Assembly: GCF_000217715.1 (NCBI RefSeq)
Contig: NC_015666.1
Coordinates: 2,492,270 to 2,556,269, forward strand
Origin: Halopiger xanaduensis SH-6
GTDB lineage: Archaea; Halobacteriota; Halobacteria; Halobacteriales; Natrialbaceae
Direction: 5' to 3'
Length of the DNA: 64,000 nt
The stretch's first letter is position 1. Each line of letters starts with the position of its first letter. Shown here one piece after another: positions 25,994-35,777 of this stretch. The translations under genes were made by a program, and so were the position numbers. The notes beneath the pieces were generated by a model that made no database searches, was not told the DNA's origin, and saw only the letters and a list, made by a program, of their open reading frames with translations.

Positions 25994-26317
25994 GTGATCA
26001 AATTGGAACGGTGGCAATATCCGTGGGTTATTTTGGGAGCTATCCTTTTGGGACTATCTGCTATTGGAGGATACCTTGGATCCCCCATAGCGACCATCTT
26101 CCCGTTTATTGTTGGTGTTGGCTTCCTCAGTATTGTTATCAAGCCAAGAGCGTACCCAAGTGTAATTACAGGGGTTGGTATCCTTTCGTTAGCCGTTTCT
26201 GGGTTACTACTTGTACGAGAACAGAGCCTCCTCACCGTAGTGATTCTTACTCTTGTCGGAATTGGGGCAGTTATTCGGGGAGTACATGACTATCTGAATA
26301 TGGAACCCGCGCAATAG
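25994..26317 (+). CDS. AT-rich small membrane protein
   Basis: This 107-aa protein has three to four hydrophobic segments (WVILGAILLGLSAIGGYLGS, IFPFIVGVGFLSIVI, ITGVGILSLAVSGLLL, LTVVILTLVGIGAVIRGV). The composition (many Ile, Thr, Phe; AT-rich DNA, lower CTC/GAC usage) differs sharply from its neighbours, suggesting recent acquisition. Start is uncertain: GTG at 25994 sits directly after GGAGGT, too close for that ribosome site, whereas TTG at 26003 is 10 nt from GGAGG. No family is recognised. A second gene of similar nature lies at 58745-59095. Confidence 0.6.
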   Translation: MIKLERWQYPWVILGAILLGLSAIGGYLGSPIATIFPFIVGVGFLSIVIKPRAYPSVITGVGILSLAVSGLLLVREQSLLTVVILTLVGIGAVIRGVHDYLNMEPAQ

Positions 26318-26451
26318 TTGTCCTGTACTGAACGCAATGTGCACGTTCTACTCTAAATAAAGAAACAATATTATCGACTGTTAATCGGGCTCGACCGTGG
26401 CAGTCGCAGCCAGCACCGCTATGGACGATCCCGGCGTAGAAACGGCGATTC

Positions 26452-27555
26452 ATGCGCCGACGGAACGCCCTTCGACTCGGCGCACTGGCCGGCGGCGCAG
26501 CGCTCGGAGCGCTGGCGGGCTGTCTCGAGTCCCTCGAGCGGGAGGACGCCTGGCGACGGCTGGTCGTCGACCCGCCCGAGGGCGTCTACGTCCCGCCGAA
26601 GATGGACGAGATGGTCGCCTACGGGACGGAGACGGTCGACGGCCGCGAAATCGCGGTGCTGGCGACGCGGCCCCACTCGTTCTGGACAGTTACGGGTGAC
26701 GAGCGGTCGCGGGCGGACCTGCACGACGACCACTCGCTACACCTGATGGTCCGCGTTCGAGACGTCGCGACGAACGCGATCGTGCCGACAGCGGTGACCG
26801 TCGACGCCCGCCGGGACGGCGAGCGCGTCGACCGGCGCACCCTCTGGCCGATGCTCTCCCAGCGGATGGGCTTTCACTACGGCGACAACGTCGCTCTCGC
26901 AGGTGGCGGCACCTACGAGGTGACGGTCCGCGTCGGCGGCGCCGACTGTCGGACAGCCGGTGCGCTCGCCGATCCGCTCGAGCAGCCGGTAACGACGACG
27001 GTCGCGCTCGAGTTCTCGAGCGAGGAAATCGAGTCGCTGAATCGGACGCTGGTCGGCGCCGACGAGCGCGATGAGGGCAATGCACTCGAGCCGATGGGAG
27101 CGACCGACGGCGATCGGGACCGGGACCGACCGGCGGCGGTCGCACCGCCGATCGGGTCACTCCCCGGTGATCGCGTCGGTGTCGGCACCGGCGACGACCT
27201 CCGATTTCCGGCGGTCGTCGTCGACGGCGTCCGTGGCGTTACCGGTGGTCCCTACCTCGCAGTCGTCCCACAGACGGCGTACAACGGGTATTCTCTGCCG
27301 TTCGCGTCGCTCACAGTGACTGGTCGAAACGGCGGGCAAACAGTGGTCGACGAATCAGCCCGCGAGACGATCGCTCCCGAACTCGGCCACCACTACGGTC
27401 TCGCTCTCGAGGGGCTCGAGGCTGACCGCGTCGAGGACATCTCGTTCACTCTCGAGCCGCCGCAGGTCGCCCGTCACGAGGGGTACGAGACCGCGTTTCT
27501 CGAGCCCGAGGGCGTTCGACTGGCGCTCGAGGGCGATATCTTGGCGTCGCAGTAG
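26452..27555 (+). CDS. Tat lipoprotein with P19/Fe2+-transport-like domain
   Basis: This 367-aa protein has N-terminus MRRRNALRLGALAGGAALG, then a lipobox LAGC (Cys about 23), so Tat export and lipid anchoring are likely. The core around residues 60-180 has HSFWTVTG, LHLMVRVRDVATN and LWPMLSQRMGFHYGDNVAL, resembling the P19 periplasmic iron-binding fold, whose Met and His residues bind metal. An acidic low-complexity insert (about 205-225) separates a C-terminal domain. The convergent next gene is DUF2243. Role in metal handling is inferred from the fold only. Confidence 0.65.
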   Translation: MRRRNALRLGALAGGAALGALAGCLESLEREDAWRRLVVDPPEGVYVPPKMDEMVAYGTETVDGREIAVLATRPHSFWTVTGDERSRADLHDDHSLHLMVRVRDVATNAIVPTAVTVDARRDGERVDRRTLWPMLSQRMGFHYGDNVALAGGGTYEVTVRVGGADCRTAGALADPLEQPVTTTVALEFSSEEIESLNRTLVGADERDEGNALEPMGATDGDRDRDRPAAVAPPIGSLPGDRVGVGTGDDLRFPAVVVDGVRGVTGGPYLAVVPQTAYNGYSLPFASLTVTGRNGGQTVVDESARETIAPELGHHYGLALEGLEADRVEDISFTLEPPQVARHEGYETAFLEPEGVRLALEGDILASQ

Positions 27556-27577
27556 TTCGTTCGGCAGTTCGTCTGCC

Positions 27578-28072
27578 TCAGTCGGCCGATTGCGTCTTCG
27601 TCCGCTGCTCGGCGCCGTCGGCGGACCGCAGGATGATCGCGCCGAGTCCGAGCATGAGCACGCTGACGACGACCCAGTGGGGATTCCACGCCTCGGTGCC
27701 GTGGACGACGTTGTGGAGGTCGAGCACGTAGTGGTCGACGATCCCGTCGAAGACGTTGAACGCGCCCGCGCCGAGGACGGTCGAGCCGACGAGCGCTCGC
27801 GTCGAGAGGCGCGCGTCGGTTCCGTTGACGACGCGCCAGAGCATCGCGAAGCCGATCGCCGTAATCGCGAGCATCCCCGCCGTGAACAGCCCGTCGAACA
27901 TGACGTTCGTCCGGACGCCGTCGTAGGTGTAGGGATCGTAGAACCCCGAGAGGAGGTGGTGGGTCTGCAGGATCTGGTGGAAGATAACGACGTCGAGGAC
28001 GGCGCCGAACCCGAACCCGATCGTCCCGCCGGCGAGGAGGAGCCGCCGTCGACGGCTCCGCTGGGAGGCCAT
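27578..28072 (-). CDS. DUF2243 integral membrane protein
   Basis: This 164-aa protein has four hydrophobic segments and the DUF2243 signature GFGAVLDVVIFHQILQTHHL near residues 16-35, then FNVFDGIVDHYVLDLHNVVHG with repeated His and Asp. The conserved HQILQ-HH and DHY-DLH residues suggest a metal or heme site in the membrane, as proposed for the family, but no activity is known. ATG at 28072 removes a spurious upstream extension. It is convergent with the P19-like lipoprotein gene, with 22 nt between them. Confidence 0.85.
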   Translation of the reverse strand: MASQRSRRRRLLLAGGTIGFGFGAVLDVVIFHQILQTHHLLSGFYDPYTYDGVRTNVMFDGLFTAGMLAITAIGFAMLWRVVNGTDARLSTRALVGSTVLGAGAFNVFDGIVDHYVLDLHNVVHGTEAWNPHWVVVSVLMLGLGAIILRSADGAEQRTKTQSAD

Positions 28073-28218
28073 ACGGATACTGGCACCGACGACGGGCAAA
28101 AATCGAGCCCCGACGACTGCCACGTCGGCCCCATGGCGCGGCTCGAGGGAGTCAGCGCACCGCCGCCCGACGCAACCGATAGGACGATACTCGAGGCCGC
28201 GCGAATACGCGTACGCGG

Positions 28219-29862
28219 ATGACTCGAACGCTGCTCGTCGCCGGCACCGCGAGCCACGTCGGCAAGTCGACCGTCGCCGCCGGCCTCTGTCGATTACTCG
28301 CCGATCGGGGCGTCGCCGTCGCTCCGTTCAAGGCCCAGAACATGAGTAACAACGCTCGCGTCGTCGTTCGTCCCGAGAGGGGTAACGATGGGGAAACGAC
28401 GGATGGGCACGCTGCTCGAGACGGGACGACCGACGGCGACCGATGGGGCGAAATCGGCGTCTCGCAGTTCGTGCAGGCGCGGGCGGCCCGAACCACGCCG
28501 ACGACGGACCACAACCCCGTCCTGCTGAAGCCCCGCGGCGACGCGGAGAGCCAACTCGTGTTGCAGGGCGAGGCCCACGACCACGTCCCCGTCGGCACCT
28601 ACTACGACGAGTACTGGGATCGCGCGCGCGAGTGCGCCGTCGGCTCCTACCGGCGCTTGGCGGCCGACAACGACGTGATCGTCGCGGAGGGCGCGGGCAG
28701 CATCGCCGAGATCAACCTCCACGACCGCGACCTCGCGAACGTCGAGACGGCCCGCTTCGCCGACGCCGAGATCCTCCTGCTGGTCGACATCGAGCGCGGC
28801 GGCGCCTTCGCCAGCCTCTACGGGACCATCGAACTGCTGCCCGACGACCTGCGCGAGCGGGTCGTCGGCGCCGTCGTCACCAAGTTCCGCGGCGACCGGT
28901 CGCTGCTCGAGCCCGGCATCGAGGCGATCGAATCCCGAACGGGCGTGCCGATTCTGGGCGTGTTGCCCTACGACGATCCGGGGCTGCCCGAGGAGGACAG
29001 CGTCGCGCTGCCCGGGCGGGAAGAGCAGGGCACGCTCGGCGACGACGACGGCGTTCCCGACGAGCGCCGCGTTCGGATCGCCGTTCCGCGCTTTCCGCGC
29101 ATCTCGAACGCGACCGACCTCGAGGCGCTCGCCGCGGAGCCCGGCGTGTCGGTGGTGTTCGTTCCGGTTGCTGCAGACGATGGAACGGGAGACGACGCCG
29201 TGCAGACGCAGGCCAAGCCGCTCGAGCGCGTCGACGCCGACGCCGTCGTCCTTCCGGGAACGAAAAACACCGTCGACGACCTGCTCGCGCTGCGCGCGTC
29301 CCCCGTCGGTGACGCGATCCGTGCCTTCGACGGCCCCGTCGTCGGCCTCTGCGGCGGCTACCAGATGCTGGGCGAGCGTATCACGAACGCCGGCCTCGAG
29401 GGCACTGACGGCGTCGACGACGTGGTCGAGGGGCTGGGACTCCTGCCGGTCGAAACTCGTTTCGAGGCGGACAAACGACTCGAGCGGCGGACGGTGCCGG
29501 TCGATGGGGCTGCAACGCCGCTGCTCGCAGCTATCGACGGCGACGCGACCGCCTCGGGCTACGAGATCCACGCCGGCCGAACGCGCGCGCTCGAGGACGT
29601 CACCCAGCCGCTCGAGGACGCGAGCGCCGCGCACGGGACGGTACTTGGGACGTACCTTCACGGCCTGTTCGACAACGCGGCGGTTCGGACGGCGTTTCTC
29701 GAGGCCGTCGCCGAGTCGGCGGGCGTCGATCGACCGAGCGGTGCCGGTGCTGGTGCCGATCGAGTTGCCGGCGGATCGGCCGCCGAGACGCCCTACGACC
29801 GCGCGGCGGCGCTCGTCCGGGAGCACATCGATCTCGAGGCGCTCGGCGAACCGTTCTGCTGA
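28219..29862 (+). CDS. cbiP: Cobyric acid synthase (adenosylcobyric acid synthase)
   Basis: This 547-aa enzyme performs four ATP-dependent amidations of adenosylcobyrinic acid a,c-diamide. The N-terminal dethiobiotin-synthetase-like ATPase has [20 protein letters not shown] and [12 protein letters not shown]. The C-terminal class I glutaminase has [11 protein letters not shown] (nucleophile Cys) and [10 protein letters not shown] (His). Relative to typical CbiP there is an inserted acidic loop of about 20 residues (about 53-75, between NNARVVV and WGEIGVSQF). It works downstream of CobO (22703) in the pathway. It is divergent from DUF2243. Confidence 0.93.
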   Translation: MTRTLLVAGTASHVGKSTVAAGLCRLLADRGVAVAPFKAQNMSNNARVVVRPERGNDGETTDGHAARDGTTDGDRWGEIGVSQFVQARAARTTPTTDHNPVLLKPRGDAESQLVLQGEAHDHVPVGTYYDEYWDRARECAVGSYRRLAADNDVIVAEGAGSIAEINLHDRDLANVETARFADAEILLLVDIERGGAFASLYGTIELLPDDLRERVVGAVVTKFRGDRSLLEPGIEAIESRTGVPILGVLPYDDPGLPEEDSVALPGREEQGTLGDDDGVPDERRVRIAVPRFPRISNATDLEALAAEPGVSVVFVPVAADDGTGDDAVQTQAKPLERVDADAVVLPGTKNTVDDLLALRASPVGDAIRAFDGPVVGLCGGYQMLGERITNAGLEGTDGVDDVVEGLGLLPVETRFEADKRLERRTVPVDGAATPLLAAIDGDATASGYEIHAGRTRALEDVTQPLEDASAAHGTVLGTYLHGLFDNAAVRTAFLEAVAESAGVDRPSGAGAGADRVAGGSAAETPYDRAAALVREHIDLEALGEPFC

Positions 29863-29952
29863 GAAGCGATCGAGAGCTCCGGCAAGGACGCGGACGACAA
29901 TCCAGTCGTTAGAACAAACGGTAATCCGAGAACTCGGTTGGCAGCGCGTCGC

Positions 29953-30342
29953 TCAAGGCGACTTCTCCCGGTACGTGCCCAGCAGTTCCTCGAGGATGAT
30001 ACACTCCTGGTCGGTCGAGTCGTAGTGGGTGTCGATGAACCGTTCGGCGGCCTCGTAGTTGCCGCGCAGGCCCTGTTTCCGGACGGTGATGACGGCGTCG
30101 AGAAAGAGGGTTCCACCGTCGGCACCCAGCGCCTTCGCGTGGTCCTGTTCGGTGATATCGAGTTCCGACTTGATCTCGTCGAAGTTGAACGTCTCGACCT
30201 CGTGCTCGTCGTTGATCAGCGTGAGCACGTACTCCGCGGAGAACCGGTAGAACTCGGACTTGCTCTCGAACATACCGTCTTCGACGAGCGCGTCGATCTC
30301 CTCGACGACCTCGTCGGGGTACCTGACGGTATCTTTAGCCAT
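29953..30342 (-). CDS. Ribbon-helix-helix (CopG/MetJ-fold) regulator
   Basis: This 129-aa protein has an N-terminal RHH (VRYPDEVVEEIDALVEDGMF, SKSEFYRFSAEYVLTLI, residues about 6-45). A C-terminal region ends in an amphipathic helix (QECIILEELLGTYREKS). The family includes cell-division regulators (CdrS/CdrL) and metal sensors in haloarchaea; this protein is longer than CdrS, and no ftsZ gene is nearby to support that role. AT-rich DNA with gtaattaatcag lies 21-32 nt upstream of its ATG. Confidence 0.8.
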   Translation of the reverse strand: MAKDTVRYPDEVVEEIDALVEDGMFESKSEFYRFSAEYVLTLINDEHEVETFNFDEIKSELDITEQDHAKALGADGGTLFLDAVITVRKQGLRGNYEAAERFIDTHYDSTDQECIILEELLGTYREKSP

Positions 30343-30564
30343 ACGATGAACGTCCCGCCGCTGATTAATTACTGTTTCGGGAAAGTATAACTAACCTGTC
30401 TATTCAACCGGGTCGGCGTCGCGGTAGACGGCCGGTTCGGATACCGATCAGTTCCTCGAGACGCGACGACGGTCGCAACGGGGGAGTCACACCCGTCCCG
30501 CGTTCGCCGGACGGTCGCAACTACCCACAAATTTATTATTTACGGTATGCAAATCCGAGTCACG

Positions 30565-30816
30565 ATGGCAGACGAAGCCGAACTCCGACAGCAGATGATC
30601 GACGCGTTCGAAGGTGCGGACTACCCCGTCTCGAGTCCGATGGATCTCGTCCCGGCGCTGCCGAACGGGCCCGGAACGAAGTTCGAGTCCGGGGACTTCT
30701 CGATGACCGCGATGGAACTGAACACGAAGGTCTCGGGCGGGGACTTCCCCTACGACGACCCCGAGTCGCTCGTCGACGACCTCCTCCAGGAACTCAAAGA
30801 GAAGGGCGAACTGTAA
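30565..30816 (+). CDS. MTH865-like family protein
   Basis: This 83-aa protein, ADEAELRQQMIDAFEGADYP, VPALPNGPGTKFESGD and LVDDLLQELKEKGEL, matches the MTH865 EF-hand-like fold family, whose function is unknown. ATG at 30565 has a tttattattta TATA-like element about 22-33 nt upstream, favouring it over an in-frame ATG six codons earlier. It is a short single gene. Confidence 0.82.
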   Translation: MADEAELRQQMIDAFEGADYPVSSPMDLVPALPNGPGTKFESGDFSMTAMELNTKVSGGDFPYDDPESLVDDLLQELKEKGEL

Positions 30817-30958
30817 CCGGCACCGCCGCGTTCTCGGATGCGTTCGGTCGGCCCTCGGCGTTTGTGACGACCACTACATTTTTATTCCGCGGTCCGGTTG
30901 TGGGTAGAAAGGGCCCGTTCGACGGGGAGCCGTCGGACGGCGATTATACTGGTGGGAC

Positions 30959-33031
30959 ATGACACGCGATTCGTACGGCCAACCGATCGTCCTCGTTTGC
31001 GGCGCAGACACTCGCGAGAGTCGCCTCGCCGGGTCGCTCGAGGCGGCGGCAGACCGGCCGGTACGAGCGATCGCAGCGGCGCGTCTGGCGGACGCGCTCG
31101 AGACGGTCGACGGGGCCGAGAGTCGCGAGGTACCCGGCAACGGCGACTCGAGCGCGTCCGCTGCTGGTGATCCCGACGCCGACGGCGGCCTTCCCCGTCC
31201 GGCTGCTGTCGTCCTCGAGACCGACGATCGATCGGAACTGCGGACCCTCCTCGAGCGCGTTCGCGACGCCGCGGACGCGCCGGCGATCGCGGCCCCGCCG
31301 GCCGGCAGCGAACCGCTCGCAGCGGCCGCGGTCCGCGCGGACGCCGACGAGTACGCGCCGGTCGACCGCGACGATGCAGTTGATCGAATCCTCGAGGCGG
31401 CCGCAGACGGGACCGACCGTGACGGGACCGACGGGGAGCGAGACTACCATCAGATCCTCGCCAACGAACTCCCCGACGAGGCGTTCGTGATCGGCGAGGA
31501 CGGCACGTACCTCGACGCGCAGATCCGACCCGACGCCGCGGAGTTGTACACCGTCTCGTCGGACGACCTGATCGGTCGCCGACTCGAGGACGCGTTCCCC
31601 GACGACACCGTAGCGAAACTGCGAGGATGTATGGATCGCGCGTTCGAGACCGAAACGATCCAGTCCGTCGAATACGAGGCCGAAACGACCGAGGGCTGGC
31701 GGCGATTCGAGGCGCGGGTCGTCCCGATCGACGAGCGGATCGACGGCCAGCGGGCCGTCGTCTGGCTGGCCCGCGATATCACCGAACGCGCGAAACGCGA
31801 GCGCGAACTCCGCTCGCGACAGGCCCGCCTCGAGCGGCTCAATCGAATTAACGCGGTCATCCGCGACGCGATCGAGACGCTCGTCCAGGCGCCGACCCGG
31901 GACGCGATCGAGCAGCAGGTCTGCGAGCAGCTCGTCGACTCGGAGCTCTACTGCGGCGCCCTGATCGTCGAACGGGCGGCCGACGACACCCTCGCCTACC
32001 GGATCGGCGCGGGCGACGCGACGGCGTACATGGCACACAGCAGGGACGTCGACGCCGCCGAGCACTGTTCGGTCACCCGGGCCGCCGAAACGGGCGAGAC
32101 GCAGATCACCGATCACATCCTCGAGACCGAGCCGCTCCCCGACGACCTGCAAGAGGCGGCCCGCGAGGACGACGTCAGAGCCACCATCGCGGTGCCGATC
32201 ACGTACGAGGACGCCACCTACGGCGTGCTCTCGGTGCTCGCGAGCCGCACCGACGCCTTCACCGACAGCGAGGCCGCCGCCTTCGAGCTGCTCGGCGAGA
32301 CGATCGGCTTCACGATCATGGCGGTCAAGAACCGCCAGCTCCTGCTTGCCGACACCGTCGTCGAACTCGAGTTCCGAATCGACGGCGGCGAGACGTTCTC
32401 GTTCGACCTCTCGGAAGCGTACGACTGCACCTGCTCGCTCGAGTGGGTCGGCACGTCGTCGCGGGGGAAGACCTTCCAGTTCGTCACCGTCGACGGGCTC
32501 GACGGCGAGACCGTCCTCGAGGAGGCGCAAGCCCACGACTCGATCGAGGAGTGTCGGCTCATCCACGACGGGACGAGCCAGTGTACGATCGAGATGCGCC
32601 TGGCCGAGTCCGGCGTGCGGACGCTGGCGAACCACGGCGCGACGATCCGAGACGTCGCGGTGAACGACGGCGTCGGCACCTGTCTGGTCGAAGTGTCCCA
32701 GGATGCGAACGTTCGCGAGATCGCCGACGCGCTGTCGGTGATCTACGAGAACACCGAACTGGTCGCCCGCCGCGAGGTCGATCGCCCGGTTCGGACGGCC
32801 GCCGAGCGGCGCAACCGAATCCTCGACGAACTGACGGAGCGCCAGCTGACGACGCTTCGGGTCGCCTACTACGCCGGCTTCTTCGACTGGCCCCGCGAGA
32901 GCACGGGCGAAGAGATCGCGGAGGCGATGGACGTCACGCCGCCGACGATGCACCAGCACCTCCGGAAGGGGATGAAAACGATCCTCAACGAGTTCTTCGA
33001 GGAAGGCGACTGGACGCCCGAGGAACTGTAA
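30959..33031 (+). CDS. BAT-type sensor regulator (PAS-GAF-BAT-HTH_10)
   Basis: This 690-aa bacterio-opsin-activator-like protein has an N-terminal receiver-like part (IVLVCGADTRESRLAGSL... residues 1-155, without an obvious phospho-Asp motif). It is followed by PAS (about 165-280, FVIGEDGTYLDAQ), GAF (about 300-460, ETLVQAPTRDAIEQQVCEQL), the BAT GAF/HTH-associated domain (about 465-620) and C-terminal HTH_10 (LTERQLTTLRVAYYAGFFDW ... DVTPPTMHQHLRKGMK). It would integrate small-molecule or redox signals into transcription. Targets are not indicated, and it is not next to opsin genes. Confidence 0.88.
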   Translation: MTRDSYGQPIVLVCGADTRESRLAGSLEAAADRPVRAIAAARLADALETVDGAESREVPGNGDSSASAAGDPDADGGLPRPAAVVLETDDRSELRTLLERVRDAADAPAIAAPPAGSEPLAAAAVRADADEYAPVDRDDAVDRILEAAADGTDRDGTDGERDYHQILANELPDEAFVIGEDGTYLDAQIRPDAAELYTVSSDDLIGRRLEDAFPDDTVAKLRGCMDRAFETETIQSVEYEAETTEGWRRFEARVVPIDERIDGQRAVVWLARDITERAKRERELRSRQARLERLNRINAVIRDAIETLVQAPTRDAIEQQVCEQLVDSELYCGALIVERAADDTLAYRIGAGDATAYMAHSRDVDAAEHCSVTRAAETGETQITDHILETEPLPDDLQEAAREDDVRATIAVPITYEDATYGVLSVLASRTDAFTDSEAAAFELLGETIGFTIMAVKNRQLLLADTVVELEFRIDGGETFSFDLSEAYDCTCSLEWVGTSSRGKTFQFVTVDGLDGETVLEEAQAHDSIEECRLIHDGTSQCTIEMRLAESGVRTLANHGATIRDVAVNDGVGTCLVEVSQDANVREIADALSVIYENTELVARREVDRPVRTAAERRNRILDELTERQLTTLRVAYYAGFFDWPRESTGEEIAEAMDVTPPTMHQHLRKGMKTILNEFFEEGDWTPEEL

Positions 33032-33082
33032 CCGCGGCCGAGATCGGGGGTCGAGTCCCGTCGAATCAGACCGGTTGAGAGA

Positions 33083-34261
33083 TCAGGGTTCGACCAGTTC
33101 CGCGTTCTCTGCTGCCTCCGCAGCGCGTTCGAACAGGTCGTCGGGTTCGGCCTCGAGCAGCGGCTCGAGGCGCGCATTCGTCTCGGCGCGGTCGGGCGCG
33201 ACGCGGTTGCAGCCGGCGTCGATCGTCGAGTCGGTGAACGTGTCGATCTCGCGGGCCCGGGCGACGATGTCCTGTTTGTCGCGGGTGAGCAGCGGCCGGT
33301 GGATCGGCAGGTCGGTGGCGCGGCTGGTGACCGCGAGATTTTGCAGGGTCTGGCTGGACTTCTGGCCGACGGCCTCGCCCGTAACGATGCCGTGGGCGTC
33401 GACCCGCTCCGCGAGCGTCTCCGCGGCGCGGTAGAAGAAGCGCCGCAGCGACAGCATCCGCCCCTGCTCCATTTCGTTGACCAGCAGGTCCACGGTCTCG
33501 CCGCCGGGAATCTTGTAGACCTGCATGTCGAAGTTGGGCGCGTACCGCGAGAGCGTCCGCACCGTTTCCATCGCCCGGGCTTCGTGGTCGATGCCGCCGT
33601 AGGCGCCCAGATCGACGTAGACCGGCACGACCGGGGCGCCGCGTTTCATCATCTCGTAGGCCGCGACCGGCGAGTCGATCCCGCCGCTGATCATCGCGAT
33701 CACCGTCTCCTGGGCGCCGAGCGGGAGGCCGCCGGGGCCGTCGACCTTCTCGAGGTAGATGAACGCGGCCTCGTCCCGCACTTCGACGCCGAACGTGAGG
33801 TCGGGATCGTCGAGGTCGACTTCGGGCTCGAACTCGTCCTCGACGGCCTCCCAGATCGCCGTCCCGCCGTCGCGAGCCAGCTCCTCGCTGCCGTAGGGGA
33901 GCTCCTTGTTCGCCCGCCGGGCGTCGACGGCGAAGGTACCGCCTCCGTAGCACTCGCGGGCGATTTCCGCGAGCGCCTCGAGGATCTCGCCCTTTTCGGT
34001 ACTGGTGGTCAGACACGCGCTCGCGGAGACGACGCCGAAGGCGTCGGCCGCGGCCGCGGTCGCGGCCTCGACCGCGTCCGGCTCGGTGTGGATCAGGGGC
34101 CGGTTCCACCGGCGTTCGACCTCGCCGGGGATCGAGCGGTCCTCGAGCAGCGCCTCGAGGTTCTCGATGAGGATGCCCTCCATGTACTGTTTGACCGTGT
34201 CGCTCTTGGTGTTCAGGTCACCGTGGCGGACGAGGACGGTGTCGGCTCCCGGCGGATGCAT
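33083..34261 (-). CDS. thiI: tRNA 4-thiouridine / thiazole sulfur-transfer synthetase ThiI
   Basis: This 392-aa protein has an N-terminal THUMP domain (about 60-170) and a PP-loop AMP-forming domain with MISGGIDSPVAAYEM (SGGxDS). Conserved KSSQTLQNL and NRPLIHTE support the family. It lacks a C-terminal rhodanese domain, as in many archaea, so sulfur comes from another donor. It modifies uridine 8 of tRNAs. The gene is single, convergent with the regulator before it. Confidence 0.93.
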   Translation of the reverse strand: MHPPGADTVLVRHGDLNTKSDTVKQYMEGILIENLEALLEDRSIPGEVERRWNRPLIHTEPDAVEAATAAAADAFGVVSASACLTTSTEKGEILEALAEIARECYGGGTFAVDARRANKELPYGSEELARDGGTAIWEAVEDEFEPEVDLDDPDLTFGVEVRDEAAFIYLEKVDGPGGLPLGAQETVIAMISGGIDSPVAAYEMMKRGAPVVPVYVDLGAYGGIDHEARAMETVRTLSRYAPNFDMQVYKIPGGETVDLLVNEMEQGRMLSLRRFFYRAAETLAERVDAHGIVTGEAVGQKSSQTLQNLAVTSRATDLPIHRPLLTRDKQDIVARAREIDTFTDSTIDAGCNRVAPDRAETNARLEPLLEAEPDDLFERAAEAAENAELVEP

Positions 34262-34369
34262 GCACGGGGATAGACGATTGCGGCTATAAGGGGGTTACGA
34301 GGACCGGACTCGCTCGCTCGAGTCAGTCGTCGGACAGCGCGTCGCCGTTCGCGCTTTCTTCCCCTCGAG

Positions 34370-35626
34370 TTAGCCGGTCGATTCGCCGATCGAGGGGTTC
34401 ACGCGACCGGTGTGGGCGTAGATTCCTGCGAGGAGGACGACGCCGGCCAGTACCGGCAGAATCGCGCTGAGCCCGTAGACGAACTCGAAGCTGACGAGAT
34501 CGACGAGCGGCAGGGAGACCAGCGGTCCGAGACCGCCGCCGACGTCGCCGAAGACGTTGTTCGTCCCCATCGCGCGGCCGACCCGTTCCTCCGGCGTGAG
34601 GTCGGCCAGCAGCGCCGTCAGCGGACCGCCGACGCCGCCCTGGCCCGCGCCGATCAGGAGGCAGGCGAGCACCAGCACCTCGAAGCTCCGGCCCGTCGCC
34701 AGCGCGACGAAGCCGACGAAGGAGGTCAGCAGGAAGCCGAGCATGACGGGGACGCGGGCCCCGACGGCGTCGGAGAGCGCGCCGCCGCCGAGCGTGAACA
34801 CGGAGCCCGAAAGCACGGTCACGGCCATCAGCATGCCCGAGGAACCCTGCGCGTCGAGGCCGAATATCACGATCGCGCGCTCGTCGAGCAACAGGACGAG
34901 CGTCGAGAACAGTACCCCGATGTAGGCGAAGTAGAGCCCGAAGTTGACGAGGCCGACGGTCAGCGCCGGCACGGTCGTCTCGATGTCCCAGGGCTTGACC
35001 GACTTCTGCTCGCTGTCGACGTGCGTCTCGGGGACGATCAGGTACGCGATGACGCTCGCGAGGCCGGCGAAGGCGGCCGCGAGGACGAACGCCTCGACGT
35101 TCCCCCAGATATCGCTGACGAGCCCGCCCAGCACGAGCCCCGCGGGGAAGCCGAACGTGATCCCGGCGCGGACGATCCCCATGCTCGTCCCCCTCGAGTC
35201 GGCCTCGCTGACGTCGGCCGTGATCGTGTACGCGGTCGCGAAGACGAGCGCGCTGCCGACGCCCCAGAGAATGCGGGCGACCATGAACCAGAACTCGGGA
35301 ACGTTCGGCAGAAACCACAGCACCGACCTTCCCGCGGCGAGCGCGACGACGTAGCCGAACGTCGCGAGCCCCTCGATCGCCAAGCCGGCGATGAACGGTT
35401 TCCGTGTGCCGATCCGATCGACGAGCGAGCCGGCCGGCGCGTTGGCTACCAGCCGGGTGAATCGGTTCGCGCTCAGGATGATCCCGACCATGAACGCCGA
35501 AATACCCAGCACCTCGCCCAGGTTGGGGAGGATCGGGAAGACGACGCCGCCGCCGAAGCCGACGAAGAAGGTACTGGCGACGACGGCGAGGACGACACGG
35601 TTCGAACTGGCCGACGGAAGTGACAC
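34370..35626 (-). CDS. Major facilitator superfamily transporter
   Basis: This 418-aa protein has 12 predicted helices. Helix 1 is VVLAVVASTFFVGFGGGVVF, and the loop 2-3 signature APAGSLVDRIGTRKPFIAG (GxxxDRxGxRxxF) is intact. A central acidic loop (HVDSEQKSVKPWDIE) separates two six-helix bundles, and the second half has LSDAVGARVPVMLGF. The substrate is unknown, and drug or sugar-like efflux is possible. It is followed downstream by thiI on the same strand but 108 nt apart. Confidence 0.88.
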   Translation of the reverse strand: MSLPSASSNRVVLAVVASTFFVGFGGGVVFPILPNLGEVLGISAFMVGIILSANRFTRLVANAPAGSLVDRIGTRKPFIAGLAIEGLATFGYVVALAAGRSVLWFLPNVPEFWFMVARILWGVGSALVFATAYTITADVSEADSRGTSMGIVRAGITFGFPAGLVLGGLVSDIWGNVEAFVLAAAFAGLASVIAYLIVPETHVDSEQKSVKPWDIETTVPALTVGLVNFGLYFAYIGVLFSTLVLLLDERAIVIFGLDAQGSSGMLMAVTVLSGSVFTLGGGALSDAVGARVPVMLGFLLTSFVGFVALATGRSFEVLVLACLLIGAGQGGVGGPLTALLADLTPEERVGRAMGTNNVFGDVGGGLGPLVSLPLVDLVSFEFVYGLSAILPVLAGVVLLAGIYAHTGRVNPSIGESTG

Positions 35627-35777
35627 GCCTTGCTACTCACCGCTATTTCGTTTCGATACACGAACGCACGCCGCGGGACGGTTTGGATGTTGTGATACCG
35701 GCGGTCTCGAGGCCGGATAACCTACGAGGAGACCGAAGAACTCGAGCGCTCGACGAGTGCCGGACCGACGGGGCCGC

